Below are positions 50,481-63,065 of a stretch of 64,000 nt of DNA, piece after piece. Position 1 is the stretch's first letter, and each line of letters opens with the position of its first letter. The stretch is from Ampelomyces quisqualis (taxonomy: Eukaryota > Ascomycota > Dothideomycetes > Pleosporales > Phaeosphaeriaceae), in the NCBI GenBank assembly GCA_018398575.1, contig JAGTXZ010000003.1:62001-126000 (forward strand), written 5' to 3'. The translations under genes were made by a program, and so were the position numbers. The notes beneath the pieces are model-generated. The model did no database searches, was not told the DNA's origin, and was given only the letters and a program-made list of their open reading frames with translations.

Positions 50481-53000
50481 CTACTAGTAAAGTAGTTGTA
50501 ATATTAAGTTTAATTTCTCGAATATAATTGTCTTAAAATACTATAAGATCTTTAACTTCTTTTTCTTATACTATAATCTATTTAGCTAACACTTATAAAG
50601 GTTCTAGCTGTTTTAGATAGCGTTTATAGAACGCTTATAACGTGTATAGTACTTCTATAAAGTTTAATATATTATACTAGGTAGGATTAGCGTTATAACT
50701 TACCTACTTTATGCAATGCTTTAGGATAGAGTAGTATAGCTTACTAGCTAGGATTTATTTAACCTTCTGTTCTTTAACGCCTTAACTTAGAATACTAGAT
50801 AGGTTTAGACTTAGCTAACTAGGCAGGGGATTATTAGAGTTCTTGCAGAGAACGTCTAGAGCAAACACGTTATAAATCTTAGAGCCTTTAGGTAGCTTTA
50901 GCTAGAATAAATAACTAACTTATTCTAAAATTTAAAGAGGCTCTCTTATAATATAGCAAGTTTCTAACTTAGGTAGGTAATAGATAGGTTTTAAGTTAAC
51001 AGGTAAACCTTGTTACCTTCTAACCAAGTAACAGGTTGTTAATATTTTTTTACTTTAGTAGCTATCTGTTACTACACCTTCTATATATAATCTTTAGCTA
51101 TACGCTAGTCTTTGTGTATATAGGTAGCTAAGCTTAACGCATCTCTAATATTCGCATTCTTGTAGTTTAAAGTAGATAAAGACTAATTCTAGCTCTATTA
51201 TAGTTTAGATCTAAATAAAAGCTAGTATAGGGCTATACTAATTGCGAAGTGTAGTAGAGTTACCTAAGCTTAATTAATTATAGGTAAAAGGTTACTCTAG
51301 TTGTCCTAGTAATAGGATATAAAGATCCTTAGTTATTAATTAATATACTTGTTTATAATGTTAGTTTATCTATTAGTCTTTTTATAATAGGTAGTAGAAA
51401 GTTTAATTTGTACGCCTAGTACCTAACAGAATATATACTAGAGGTAGAATATAAACTAGAATCTGCAATTAGACACTATACTTTTAGGTATATAGCTAAA
51501 TTAGTATACCTATTAGATAAACAAATAAGCTATCTATTAAGCGTTAATTGTTTTGTAGTAAGAAATAGAAACAGCTTGCTTTAATAGATAATAAAGAATA
51601 GCTTTAATTTAATTATAGCTATATTAATCCTTTAGAAATGTCTTAAGGTCTAGGCACAAATACTGTATAGGCCTATTAGAAATAAGTAACAAATAGAGAA
51701 AACATTTAGATTAGAGCTGTCTTAGGATTTTTAACAGAAAACACAGTTTTTTATATAGTGTTTATATGTAGCTTCTATACCTTTCTAATAATATTGCTAG
51801 GCTAAGAGCTAATACGTCTTTATAGCGCTTAGATAAGTAGTTAATACCTAAGTATAAGCCTCTCTAATTAGTAAGGTATATAAGAGAGAATTCTTAGGTA
51901 CACAAAGGCATAAGTAATATAGCAGTAGTCTTTCTTAAAGGTAGTATAGCTAGAGAAGCTTAAGGCATTCTTCTTTAAAGAACTAGTAATTGTCTATTAG
52001 TAGAGCTTTAATTAGTTCTAAGAAGTTGATATTTAGTAGGGCACTAATAGATTAGACTAAAATAGCTAAAACAGCGACCTCTAGATAGGTTCAGACGTAG
52101 TTCTAGGTAAGTTTAGAGTTAACCTAGTAATTTAGTTGTTTAGGTCTAAAAAGTATATAGGATCTGTTGTTTTGTTAGGTAGCCTTAATCTTACTAATAT
52201 CTTATTTCCTTTAGCTAAGAATATTAGCTCTCTTACTTAACTTACTAGGCGTGTACTTATTGTAGAAATTAAAAGAGGTAATAATCTCTACCTATTAAGC
52301 TTAACGTATATTAAGAACCTTTGTAGTTATAAAGTATTCTAGAGAGTAATAATCTACAAGCTTAATAATGTTAGCGCTAGTATATAGCAGCTCTACACTA
52401 ATATAAGTTCTTTCTAATTTGTTTCTCCTTTGTTAGGGTTTGTTTTCCTAAGGCGTTATAAGTATTCTACTAACATTTGATTAGGCTAAAGAGTATAACA
52501 TGCAGATCTCTAGCGTAGGCTTCTAGGTTTCTTACGTTAGCAACGCCCTCTGCACTACTAACAGGCTGCTCTGTTACCTTAATATAATAGAGTCTAATAT
52601 CTGCAAGAAGCCTACGTATAACGCAAAGGTGTAGGCTAAGACTAATTGTTTAGTAATAGCAACTATTACGCCCTCTAATAGTAGAGAGGTAGGCTCTAGC
52701 GTGTAGTGTCTTTACTGTAGTTTCTGTGCAGCGCCTGTAGGCAATTTCTATAGTAATAGACTTTCTGTTATAGTCTCTGCCTTTATTCTATTACTAAGCC
52801 TAGACTTTGTAAAACTAGTCTTGCATTTCTTAATACTACTTATGTATTAGAATAGATATTGTGCTCTACGCCTTAGGCTTGCAGGTTCTTATAGCTTTAC
52901 TTCTATTGCAAACGTTATTATTCTTGCTAGTCCTTATAGTCTAGCGCAGTCTAAGTATTAGAATCCTATACCTCTTCTTTAGGTTTTTCTAGACCTTCTA
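50480..53000. other. AT-rich repeat DNA, unresolved
   Basis: All frames are closed. Parts give moderately long read-through stretches on the plus strand (for example around 51,850-51,980), but no domain was recognised. An LTR-like boundary for the neighbouring Gypsy element was searched for here and not found. Confidence 0.45.
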
Positions 53001-56000
53001 AAGATTCTTGTTACGCTGTGTCTTAACTAACTATTGCTTAGCTTAAGTAGCTAGATCTTTAGAGCTAATCTAGGCTCTTTCTCTTGCATTCTTTAGCTAT
53101 TAATCTATTAACGCTAAGCTTCTAGACTCTTCTCTCTCTATTCTTAGGTTATTTTAGGCAGTTAGTAGTACTGTTGCATTAGTTCTTAGGTATTAGTATT
53201 TAGGTTTCTTGTGTCTAGTTCTTAGGGACAGTTAACTGCTAGTTATATCTTTACTATTAACTAGTTAGAGTAGTTGCAGGTTAGCTAATAGAATAGATAT
53301 AGGTATCTCCTTCCTTCTCTGCCTTCTACTAAAGCTTCTAGTCTCTGTCTCTGTCTATTATAGTATCCTTGCATTTCCTCTATTAGTTACTCTCTAGCGT
53401 TAGGTATTGTTCTTAAACGCAACTAAGTGTACTACTGTATTATTTCCTATACCTTAGGTTCTCCTTGTGCTTGTCCTAAGTTTGTTCTTTTTCTACTAAT
53501 CTCTCTTATGCATAATGCTGTTATCTCTTCTAGCACTGCTATACGCACCCTTAGCTTTTCTTTCTACTCTCTCTTTCTACTAATGTATTTTATCTAGTAG
53601 TTAGAGTAAGCAGTTACTCTACTAACAGCCTATTTAAGTCTTGTTATATCTCTATGTTGTTTATCTACTTAGTAAGAGCTATAGTATTAGTAATATTTAC
53701 TTACAGTTCCTATATTAGTTTTATGTATTCTACCTATTTTACTAGGTATTATAGCTGTATACCTTACCCTTTCTTCTTCTATTATTCTATAAGGATATAG
53801 TTAACAAGGTACTTATTATTAGCTTTATCCTTGCTTACTACTATTACTTCTAGTTACTAGTTATTAGACTCCTAGTGCAGGAGCAGATTTCCTGCATTAA
53901 GCTAGAGGCAGTTAATATAGAATCTTAGGTGCACTCTAAGAGGTACGCTTAGTTCTATAACATAGAGGAAGATAACCTTTATAACTGTGTACTTCCTGTT
54001 CTTCTAATCTAGTTTCTTTAAAGGTCTTTTATTAGATATAGAGCAACTGTACTAGAGCTATACTTTATCTTCTACACAAAGCTCTAGAGCTTTTTATCTA
54101 TAGTAATTAGCCTAGCGTTCTTATTCTTACTATACTTCTACTATCTTTACTTACACATAGTCTATTGTTTCTTTTATCTTGGTTACTATTGTTTTAGTAG
54201 TAGCCCTTTTATTATTGCTAGACTAGTACTAGTTCTTTGCAGTCTATTTTAGGTCTAACTAAATAGAGTCTATGTTATAACTATGCTAGAGAAAGAATAG
54301 GCTAACACCTATAGACGCTGTATTTTGTCTAGCTATCGCGATTTATACTAGTAGGCATAGAGCAGCCTAGTTTAACTAGTCTTAGTTTACAAAAGCTCTT
54401 AAGTAGGCTTTTACTATACTATTTATTTACTCTGTAGCGCTATCTGTCTAGAGGTAGTATACTATTAAGACCTTTCTTTGTATTCTAAGCTTATTATAGA
54501 GTAAAGACTAGAATTTGCTTACAAATTGTAACCCTCTGTTAGACACTATAGCGTCTAGAAGCTAGTAGTACGTAACTACTTGTTTAATAAATGCCTTAAC
54601 TATAGTAAAAACTTCTAGGTCTAGAATAGGCACAAGCACTGCATTTTTACTTAGCTAGTTAGTAACTACTATAAGGTATAACATTCTGTAGCTTAGTAAA
54701 AGGCCTATAATAAAGTCTACTAACAATTCCTTTTATATTTAGACTAGAAGCAAGAGTAGGCGTAGTAGTTCTTGTTTAAGTTCTTTCTAAGGCTTTATCC
54801 TGCTACACACTGCGCAGTTCTAGATAAATTACTAGATACTTAAGGATATTCTAGGCCAAAAGTAGTCTCTTGCTAATATTACGTATATGTTTTCTCTACC
54901 TAAGTGCCTAGTAATTAGGAAGTTATGTACTTCTAAGATAATATGCGTTTATAGGTTTACGTATTCTAGCACTTATTTGCGCTCTCTATAGAGTAGGCGT
55001 CTTAAGTTGTTTAAGCTATACTCTGCTAGGAAAACTTTTAGGCTTAGATGTAGAGGAAATTTTTGCTGTCCTGTTCTAACAGCGTTAACTACTAATTAGT
55101 AAGCTTTATCTATACAAATAGCTTATTCCTACAATTCTTTAATAGTAGCCTTTGTTAGTCCCTTAGAGCGTTTGTTTGTGTAAGAACTTTACCTAGGCGT
55201 AGTCTTACATAGTACTGCAGTTCCTTTAGTAGTATCTAGAGCGTCTTTTGCTATAGAAAGCTTCCTAGTACCTTAGTTGTAAGCAACGTTCCCTTTTCTT
55301 AACGCAGTGTCTTTATCTATAAGTACGTTTTAGAGCGCTTCTTTTCTAACTATAGAGTAATCCTTAGTATTCTAGCTTTAAGTAACGTCTTTTTCTCTTA
55401 TTGCAGCGTCTTTGTCTGTAAGCCTGTTTTAAAGCTACTTTGTTTCTTCTTCTTTCTGTAGTAGTGCATTCTTCTACTAAGCTGCAAGAGAAGTAGTTAA
55501 CGCAGTATCTTTATCTATAAGTATGTTTTAGAGCTACTCTATTTCTCCTCTCTTCTATTATAGCAAATCCTCTAGCTAAGCTGCAAAGGAAGTAGTAAGT
55601 ACTAAGTCTTCTTTGTCTTTAGTTTCTAAAGTAAGAGTAAACAATTAGAAGGTCTAGAACTGTACCTGCGCGTTTGCTCTTCCTTAGAAAAGATCTTGTT
55701 CTTTTCTAGAAAGGGCATCTGCTCTACTATTAACGTTTTCTAGGTAGTATTAGAATCTAACATTAAATGTGCTAAGGAACCCTGCCTAGTAGACGTGTCT
55801 TTCTGTTATTAGTTGTGTAGTAGTAAAGTATTCTAGGTTCTTATAGTCTGTAAGCATAGTAAAATATTTTACTCTCTAAAGTTTAGTTCTCTACTATTCT
55901 AGGCACTTAACTATAGCTAATAGCTCCTTGTTATAAATAGTGTAGTTAGCTTTTGCAGCTGTGTTCTTTACTAAGTAGTAAGCTACAGCCTAGAAGCGTC

Positions 56001-59000
56001 TGTCTCTACTGTATTAAGACAGCACCCTTCTAGTTAACTATTCTAAGGCGTTATATTCTACTACTATCTCTAGCTCTGCATTAAAGTTTACTAAGGATAG
56101 TTCTGCTATAAAAGCTTCTTTTAGCTTATTAAAGGATATCTATTGTTTAAGGCCCTAGTAAAAGGCTACGCCTTTTCTAGTTAGCCTAGTTAGTAAGGTA
56201 GCTAGCTCTAAGATGTCTTTTATAAACTGTTAGTAGAAGTTAGCAAAGCTAACAAAGCTCTAGACCCCTTTAACTGTCTTAGGGGGCTCCTAGAAACATA
56301 TAGCAGCTACTTTCTTAGAGTTTATACTTATTTCTTTCTTAGCCTTAATAATAAATCTAAGGTATTTAGTCTTCTTTACACTAAACTTACTTTTCCTTAT
56401 ATTAAGGTGTAACCTTGCTGCCCTAAGTTTCTAAATTACTAGCCTTACCTTTTTCTTGTAGTCTGCCTTTAACCTACTTGTGTATATTAACACATTGTCT
56501 ATATAGGCTAAACAGAAATTATCTAGGTGTTCTCTTAGTGTCTAATTAATATATCTTTAGAACGTGCTTAAAGCGTTTGTAAGTCTAAAGGGTGTTACAA
56601 GCTACTTATAGAAGCTAAAGCGCGTCTAAAAGGCTATCTTCTATTTATCTCCTTTAGTAATCTTAATCTTATAGAATGCTTAGATAACATCTACTTTAGT
56701 AAACTATTTGGCTTTAGCAATCTAAGCTAAAGTCTCTTAGATAAGTAGGAGTAGGTATTAGTCCTTTCTTGTAATTGCGTTAAGAGCCTAGTAGTCTACA
56801 TAGAACTATAGGCATCCTCCTAGCTTCTTTACAAATAGAACTAGTGCAGAGGCGCTTAACTAGCTTACCTGTATAAAGCTACAGTCTAGGTAAGAGGTAA
56901 GCTCTTTTTAGAGCACAAGAAGTTCTTCCTTTAACATGCTATATAGTAGGCCCTATAGCACTTCTACAGTCTTTCTATCTTTTTCTACTAGCTTAATAGA
57001 ATAATTAATAGTAGGTTCTCTTACTAGAGGGAGTTAGTCTACTTTCTTGCGTAGGAAGGTTTTGTATTTCTCTTTTAGGTAATCTAGAAGCACTAACCTA
57101 GGATCTACTTAGAGCTTAGTTTTTAGGGCCTTTTAGATATCTGCTATTAACACAGCGTAAAGGCAGATAGATTTGTCTTTCTAGCTCTATTGTAGCTAGG
57201 CTAAGTACGCAGTTACTGTAATACTTTGTAGTAAAAAGAGTTTTTTTTTCTTTTAGCTTCTAACTTGCGTCTAAGTAGAGTAGATGTATATTAATTTCTT
57301 TGCTAGTGCAACAGTAATATTATACTAGTTTATCTATAGTTAACTTAGGACTAGGTTGTATTTCTTATCTTTATCTAGTTTATAGACCTATAGTGTCTTC
57401 TTGTGCCTATTAATGTTAATCCTTATCTAGACAGCTGTCTTTATCTAAGACTAGGCTCTAGCAATCTTAATAATTTCTCTTGAAGCTATTAACTTACGCT
57501 CTAACTTATTCTTATAAATAAACTTAGTTAAGGTTATAGTGTAAGTAAGACACCTAGTGTTAATTATTATAGAAGTAACTGTTATTTTATTAACAATAGT
57601 GTGTATAGTAATAGGTTCTCTGTCTAGCTATTTCCTCTAGAATTATTAAAATCTCTTGTCTTCTTTTGGTGTTGTGTTACTATACTCTTGTCTGCGCCTT
57701 TAGATAGAAGTTACTTATTTTCTAAGCTTAGAGTGTTTTCTAACGCGTTCTCTTCTTTCTTACCCTATACCTTAGCTACTGCAGCCTTAGCAGGTTTTAA
57801 AAGTAGAGATAATTTACATTTGCTAGCGTAGTGTCCTAACTTGCTGCAGCAGAGGTATAAGTTGTTTTGTCTCTAGTAGAACTGTTCTTTTGCAGTAGCC
57901 TACTTAGCTTTCTTTCTTTAAAGGGATTTTCTCTTAGTCCTCTTAGAATATCTTCTTGTAGGTTCTTAATCTATAGGTTTCTTAACGTTCTGTCTTTTAG
58001 TATGCTTGCTACTAAGTTTTACCCTATATAAGTTTTCCTTAATAATTACTACCTTGTCTATAAGGTTGTAGATTTTCTATTTAGGTTTAGTCTCTATAGA
58101 AATTATTCTGTCTTGTAGGTCTGGCTAGATAGCGCTTAGGTACTTTGTTTTTAGGTTTGCTTTGTTGTCTTCCTTGCCTACGTTATAGGCTAGCCTTATA
58201 AACTCTGTATTAAAGCTCTAGAGAGAAGACTTATTCTGTTAGATTGTTTAGAGTTTCCTTTATAATCTTTTGTTGTGTAGCTTGTTACTAAATTAGCTGT
58301 TTAGGAAGTCCTAAAGTTCTTCTGCAGAGCCCTAGAGGTTCTAGGTTACCTAAGACAAGGCTACACTAGCTGCTAACCCCTTAAGGCAGTTAAAGATATA
58401 GCCTACTTAAGAGCCTAGTCTTACGCTGTTGTGTTCTAGTTTATACTTTATTTAGGCCTTAAAGATATAGTAATCTTTTTAATCTCCTCTATACGCTTCT
58501 AGGTTAGAGACTTTGTAAGTTTTCTAGAGCAGAAGGAAGCTTTCTAAGAGGGTCTGTATAAAGCTAGAGGTTTCTAGAGTTAATTAGGCTATAAGCCTTG
58601 CAACTTGTTCCTGCAGATTTCTTACTAGTAATACTAAGTTAGAATCTGCGCTTATAGAGGACTTTCCTTTTCTGTTGTTAGAGAGTCTAGCTACTAGAGA
58701 GTTATATACTTCCTGCTAGGTAGGCGTTCTCTTAAGGCTGTTTAACAGCAATTGTTTCTTAATCTGTTATTCCTCTAGGTCTAGAAAGTTATTAATAATT
58801 ATCTAATTAAACTTGTCCTTAATAACTAACTTAGAGACGCTGTTGCGTCTTATACAGATAGCTTGTACTATTATGTCCTGTACTGTTATAGAAATAGTTA
58901 CTTGTTCTATACTAGAGGTTACTAATAGCTCTTTAGCCTAGTTAGGTTTAACAAATTTAATTACAAGGGGTAGACCCTAAGAGTAGATGCTAGGAAATAA

Positions 59001-59178
59001 AGACGTAAATTTGTGTCCTATCCTAATTGCTACTTAAAGGGTTTTTATAGTCTAGAGGATTTTAGTGTTCTGGTCTAGAACGTTTTTAGTGTTCTGGTCT
59101 AGAGCGTTTTTAGTGTTCTGGTTTAGAGAGCTAAGGTTTTTCTGTAACCAAGGACTAACTAGGTAGTAGCCCGTTACA
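53000..59178 (-). mobile_element. Gypsy (Ty3) LTR retrotransposon relic 1
   Basis: Reads from high to low coordinates. The 5' LTR is at 59,178-58,962. Gag follows (about 58,560-57,760), with a CCHC zinc knuckle at 57,863-57,813 whose first Cys has become Tyr. Reverse transcriptase with the YxDD-equivalent YIDN is at 56,505-56,481. The RT-RNase H junction (segments resembling 'SFVSFANFY' and 'LTRKG.AFY') lies at about 56,260-56,150. The integrase HHCC finger is at about 54,930-54,780, ending CAVC. The integrase core is at about 54,740-54,250, where the second catalytic Asp is Asn (IVSNRG). Gene order gag-RT-RNase H-integrase is the Gypsy order. Frames carry many stops. The 3' LTR and the end of the element below about 53,600 were not recognised. 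Confidence 0.85.
58962..59178 (-). repeat. LTR of Gypsy relic 1
   Basis: 217 bp, on the minus strand starting TGTAACGGGC and ending CTTGTA (CA changed to TA). It contains three tandem copies of a roughly 24-bp unit (AAAACGTTCTAGACCAGAACA on the minus strand, shown in part), at about 59,060-59,135. It aligns with the solo LTR at 63,677-63,934. Gag-coding DNA follows on its internal side. Confidence 0.82.
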
Positions 59179-59189
59179 AAATATACCTA

Positions 59190-61000
59190 GATTTAGCTCT
59201 GTATAAAAGTAAGTTTAGCTTTCTACTTCTTAAATACTTTTAAGATAGTAAATAGTTCTGTGTTATATATTTTCTAATTAAGTTTAGCCTTTTATAGAGC
59301 GTAGCTATAGAAAGCTATAAGATACTACTTGTTATTAAAGTGCTTTTAAGAGAGTACTCCTGCTATTACTTTATCTAACGTATTGGTTTCTAATTTTATA
59401 TTATACTTAAGATAGAAATAAGATAGCGTAGAAATAGCTAGGAGTAAGGCTTTAATCTAATTAAAAGCCTATTAGTAGTCTGTTATCTATTCAAAAGGTA
59501 TAGCAGGACGCTAAAGCTTTATAATTAGCTTAGCTACACAAAAGAAATCCTTAATAAATTGCTTATAGAAACTAGCGAAACTAAGAAATAACTTAACACT
59601 AGTAACTATAGTAGGTTTAGACTAGTTTTAGAGTACTTCTACTCTGTTAGAGTTAACTTTAGTACTCTTGTTTGTTAGAACACAACCTAGATACTTTATT
59701 TAGGTTATATAGAATTTACTCTTCTATATATCTACTTATAGCCCTTTAGTATATAGGTGCTCTAGGACCTTTTAGACGTGTTTCTAATATAAGTTTATAT
59801 CCTTAGAGTAAATTAAGGTATTATTAAGGTTAGAAATACAGAAATTATTAACATAATAAATTAGTATATTATCTATATAACGCTAATATGTAGCTAGCCT
59901 ATTATATAAGCAAAAAGAAAGAACCTTACACTTATAGGTACTATAACAGGTCTAAAAGGTAGTATACTTCTTAGATTTAGAATCTATACAAATTTTATTA
60001 AAGGCAGCCCTAATATTAAACTTTGTAAAGATCCTGGCTTTAGAGAGGCGTAATAGCAGCTTATTAATATAAGAGATTAGATAGACGTTCTTGCGCGTAA
60101 GAGCGTTAATCTTCTAGTAGTCTACATAGATACGTATATCTCTATTAGGTTTATGTATACAAAGAATAGGTAAAGTAAAGAGACTTTAGCTAGCCTTAAT
60201 AAAATCCTTCTAAAGGTGTTTCTAAACGTAGGCCTAAGTAGTTTTAAGCTCCTTCTAATTCTACTTGTATAGAAGACTAAACGTATTAGGTAATAGTTCT
60301 TTAAGAATAATCTTATAATTGTACAGATAATAAGAAGGCAATTAATTAGCTGCTAACTTACTAAATACGTTCTAATACTAGAACTATTAGGTAGGTAAAT
60401 ACTTATCTAACTAATATTAATTAGCTGCGTTGTCCTTAGAGGCAAGAATCCTATTAATCTTATAGAGGCTTATTCTAAAGATCTTGTTCTAGGGCTTGTT
60501 TATAATAAAAAAGAATATATTAGTAGAAATAAGAGCTATGTAGGTAGTTAGAGAGGGTTTAGACTCTAAGCGGAGATGCTTAGTTAGAGTATAAGAAATC
60601 TCTAAGGTTTTGAAGGCTAAGAGAAGCTTTAAGCATCTCTTAATATAATAAATAGAAGAAGAAGAATAGACAGGACTGTTTTAGATATAATAGTCTTCTT
60701 TTTTCTATAGAGCGTTACGTTGTTGTACATTAAGGTAGACAGTAGCTAGTACTATAGTTTAATATAGAATAGTAGGAGTAGAAAGTAAAGGATTATAGAA
60801 ATAAGAGTACTTAGATAGCTAAATAAATTATAACCTATTTATGTCTAATTAAAGTTTAAATTGTCTTGACTATTAGACAATAAGTATACAATTCTAAGAC
60901 CTAAGATTAAGAAAAAGAAATAGGTAGTTTAAAATCTTATAGCTATTAATATTTAAGTGTAGTTATATATATTAAGTAAATTAAGAAGTAATCTTATTCT
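59190..61000 (-). mobile_element. Gypsy-type retrotransposon relic 2 (different family)
   Basis: Minus-strand read-through gives a second reverse transcriptase that clearly differs from relic 1. The catalytic box is NLNNTLIYS at 59,831-59,806 (family pattern YLDDTLIYS; both Asp changed to Asn). It is followed by HVQKVLEHLYTKGLQVDI (about 59,790-59,735), YLGCVLT, then VKLFLSFASFYKQFIKDFF (about 59,620-59,560). It ends abruptly at the LTR of relic 1, so relic 1 may have inserted into it. Its LTRs were not recognised. The 60,300-61,000 part should be the polyprotein upstream of RT but has no clear motif. Confidence 0.75.
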
Positions 61001-61079
61001 TAAAGCGGCGTACCTAAAACTAGAAAGAAAGCTTCTAAATAGGTTATTATAAAGCTTTAGAAACAGATAAATCAATTTT

Positions 61080-61550
61080 TAAATTTAAAAATAGGAAACC
61101 TTAGGCACTAGTGTTAACAAGAGTATTAAGGCGTAAGCTAATGCCTTAGTTATAAGAAAGCGTAGGTATGTTAGAGCCTTATTAGAAGGCGTTTAGTGCT
61201 GTTTAATAGCTTCTTATATAATCTGTTACTAAGCCTTTATAAGGTATTAGATGTAATATGTATTTGTATGTGTTTGTTACAGACTATAACAATTAGATAG
61301 AAGGTAAGAGTATTAATATATTAATTGCAGATCTATTTGTTATAGATTACTAGAGGAGTAATTTTAAGAACACTTTTCTTCTAGGCCTTATAGAACCCTA
61401 GACTAAGTGCTCTAGTTACAAAATACTAACGCTATAATTATAACATCTATACTAAGTAATTAGAATTACTAAATACTTAAGAAGAGTACTTATAGATATA
61501 ATATGCCTAAGGTACCTAATATATAGAAGCAGATACTTTAACACCTAATA
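61080..61550. other. AT-rich DNA, possible LTR or untranslated part of Copia relic 2
   Basis: Stops in all frames. It contains a run resembling non-coding LTR-type sequence (about 61,150-61,330) immediately before the Copia reverse transcriptase relic. No repeat partner was found in the window. Confidence 0.35.
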
Positions 61551-61559
61551 AAAAGCCTG

Positions 61560-63050
61560 TTATTAGATGTCTTTCTTAAAGAAATTAATAACCTATATAG
61601 AGAAAGTACCTAGAAAGAGATTCTATAGTATAAATCTAAGAATAAACTAATTCTATTAAAATAGGTATAGGTATATAAGTTTAATTAAGATAGTTACTTT
61701 CTAAAGTGCAAAGCTAAGCTTGTAGTAAGAGTAGATCTCTAGAAGAAGAACTTTCTACTTACTACATACGCTACTACTCTTGCAGCTAAGTCTTTTAGGA
61801 TTGCTATAGCTATTACAGTCTACTTTAATCTAGAGATTAAATAATATAACCTAGTAAGAGTATTCCTTAACGCGCTAATTATAGCTAATAATCTAGTAAT
61901 CTATAATCTACTAGATAGATTTAAGAAGCCTAGCCTATATATAAGGCTTTACTAAGCACTCTTTAGGCTTAGAAAGTCTCTATTACTTTAGTATAAGGAA
62001 TTCTTAAAATTACTGCGCAAGATAAGACTACTTGCATCTAAAGAGAAACTATTCTTGTTCTTTACTTAGGATTAAACAATCTTTCTTCTATTTTACGTAA
62101 ATAATATCCTACTACTCTACTATAAAGATTGTAAGCTTAAAGCTAAGAATCTTTAGGCTAAAGTTACTAGTAAATACAAAATCTAGAATTAAGGACTAGT
62201 AAAATAGTTTCTAGAGATTAGAGTTATCCAAAACAGACTAGACAGAATTTTTACTCTGGTCTACAACGCCTATATTAACAAGATTACTTAGAAATTTAGT
62301 CTCTACAATAGATTATTCCCTCTAATACTACTGCTATCTAAGAAGCTCTACAAGAACACTAGAGAAGCTAGTAAGCAAGAATTTAAAGCTTATTAAAAAA
62401 GAGTTAGATTAGTCCTATATACTGTAATTATAATCTAACTAGATATTACCTTTATAGTTGCAAAGCTTTTCTATTTCTTAACTAATCCTTTAGATAAGTA
62501 TATTAAACCTGTAGAATAGGTAATTATACACCTATAATAAACAATGTTTAATTTAATTTAGTATAGGAATTTTAAGAGTTTACAACTAACTATTTCTAGA
62601 AATACCTTCTTTGTTAATAATAAGATAACTAGGCGTTCTTTATATAGTTATATAGCTATTCTATTTAGAAGAGCAATCTCTTAGAAAGCTGTTAGGTAAG
62701 AATTAGTTACTACCTTAATAACAAAAGCTAAGATGCTTACTCTAGAATACGCTGCAAAAGAATCTATAGCGCTTAGCTAGTTCTTTAAGAAGCTTACGCT
62801 TAATCTAGAAAATCTTTAGAATATCTAGTGTAATAATTAGCAGACTATCTAACTAGTTATAAAGAAAAATAAGTAGATATCTTTAAAACTTAAGTATATT
62901 AACATTTAGAATACATGGCTTAGGTAAGAGCACTTAAAAGAATTATTCTAAGTATCTTATCTAGAATTTAGATTTATGCTAGCTAATAGTTTTACAAAGA
63001 ACCGAACCTATTAACAATTTAATAAGTTTAAGTAACTTTGTAACCTTAAG
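61560..63050 (+). mobile_element. Copia-type reverse transcriptase/RNase H relic 2
   Basis: Read-through in one frame shows Copia RT features in order. TYATTLAAKSFRIAIAI is at about 61,762-61,812. A KEFLKLLRKIRLL segment is at about 61,990-62,030. The catalytic box FYVNNILLL (Asp to Asn at both positions, 62,100-62,105) follows. After that come LVKQFLEIRVIQ (about 62,200-62,235), VIITQLDITFIVAKL (about 62,425-62,470) and the C-terminal LANSFTKN of Copia RNase H (about 62,980-63,005). Gag and integrase are missing upstream, so the copy is 5'-truncated or interrupted. The end of its coding region lies about 20-30 bp before the second large-transposon copy. Confidence 0.83.
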
Positions 63051-63065
63051 AATATAAGTAAGTTA

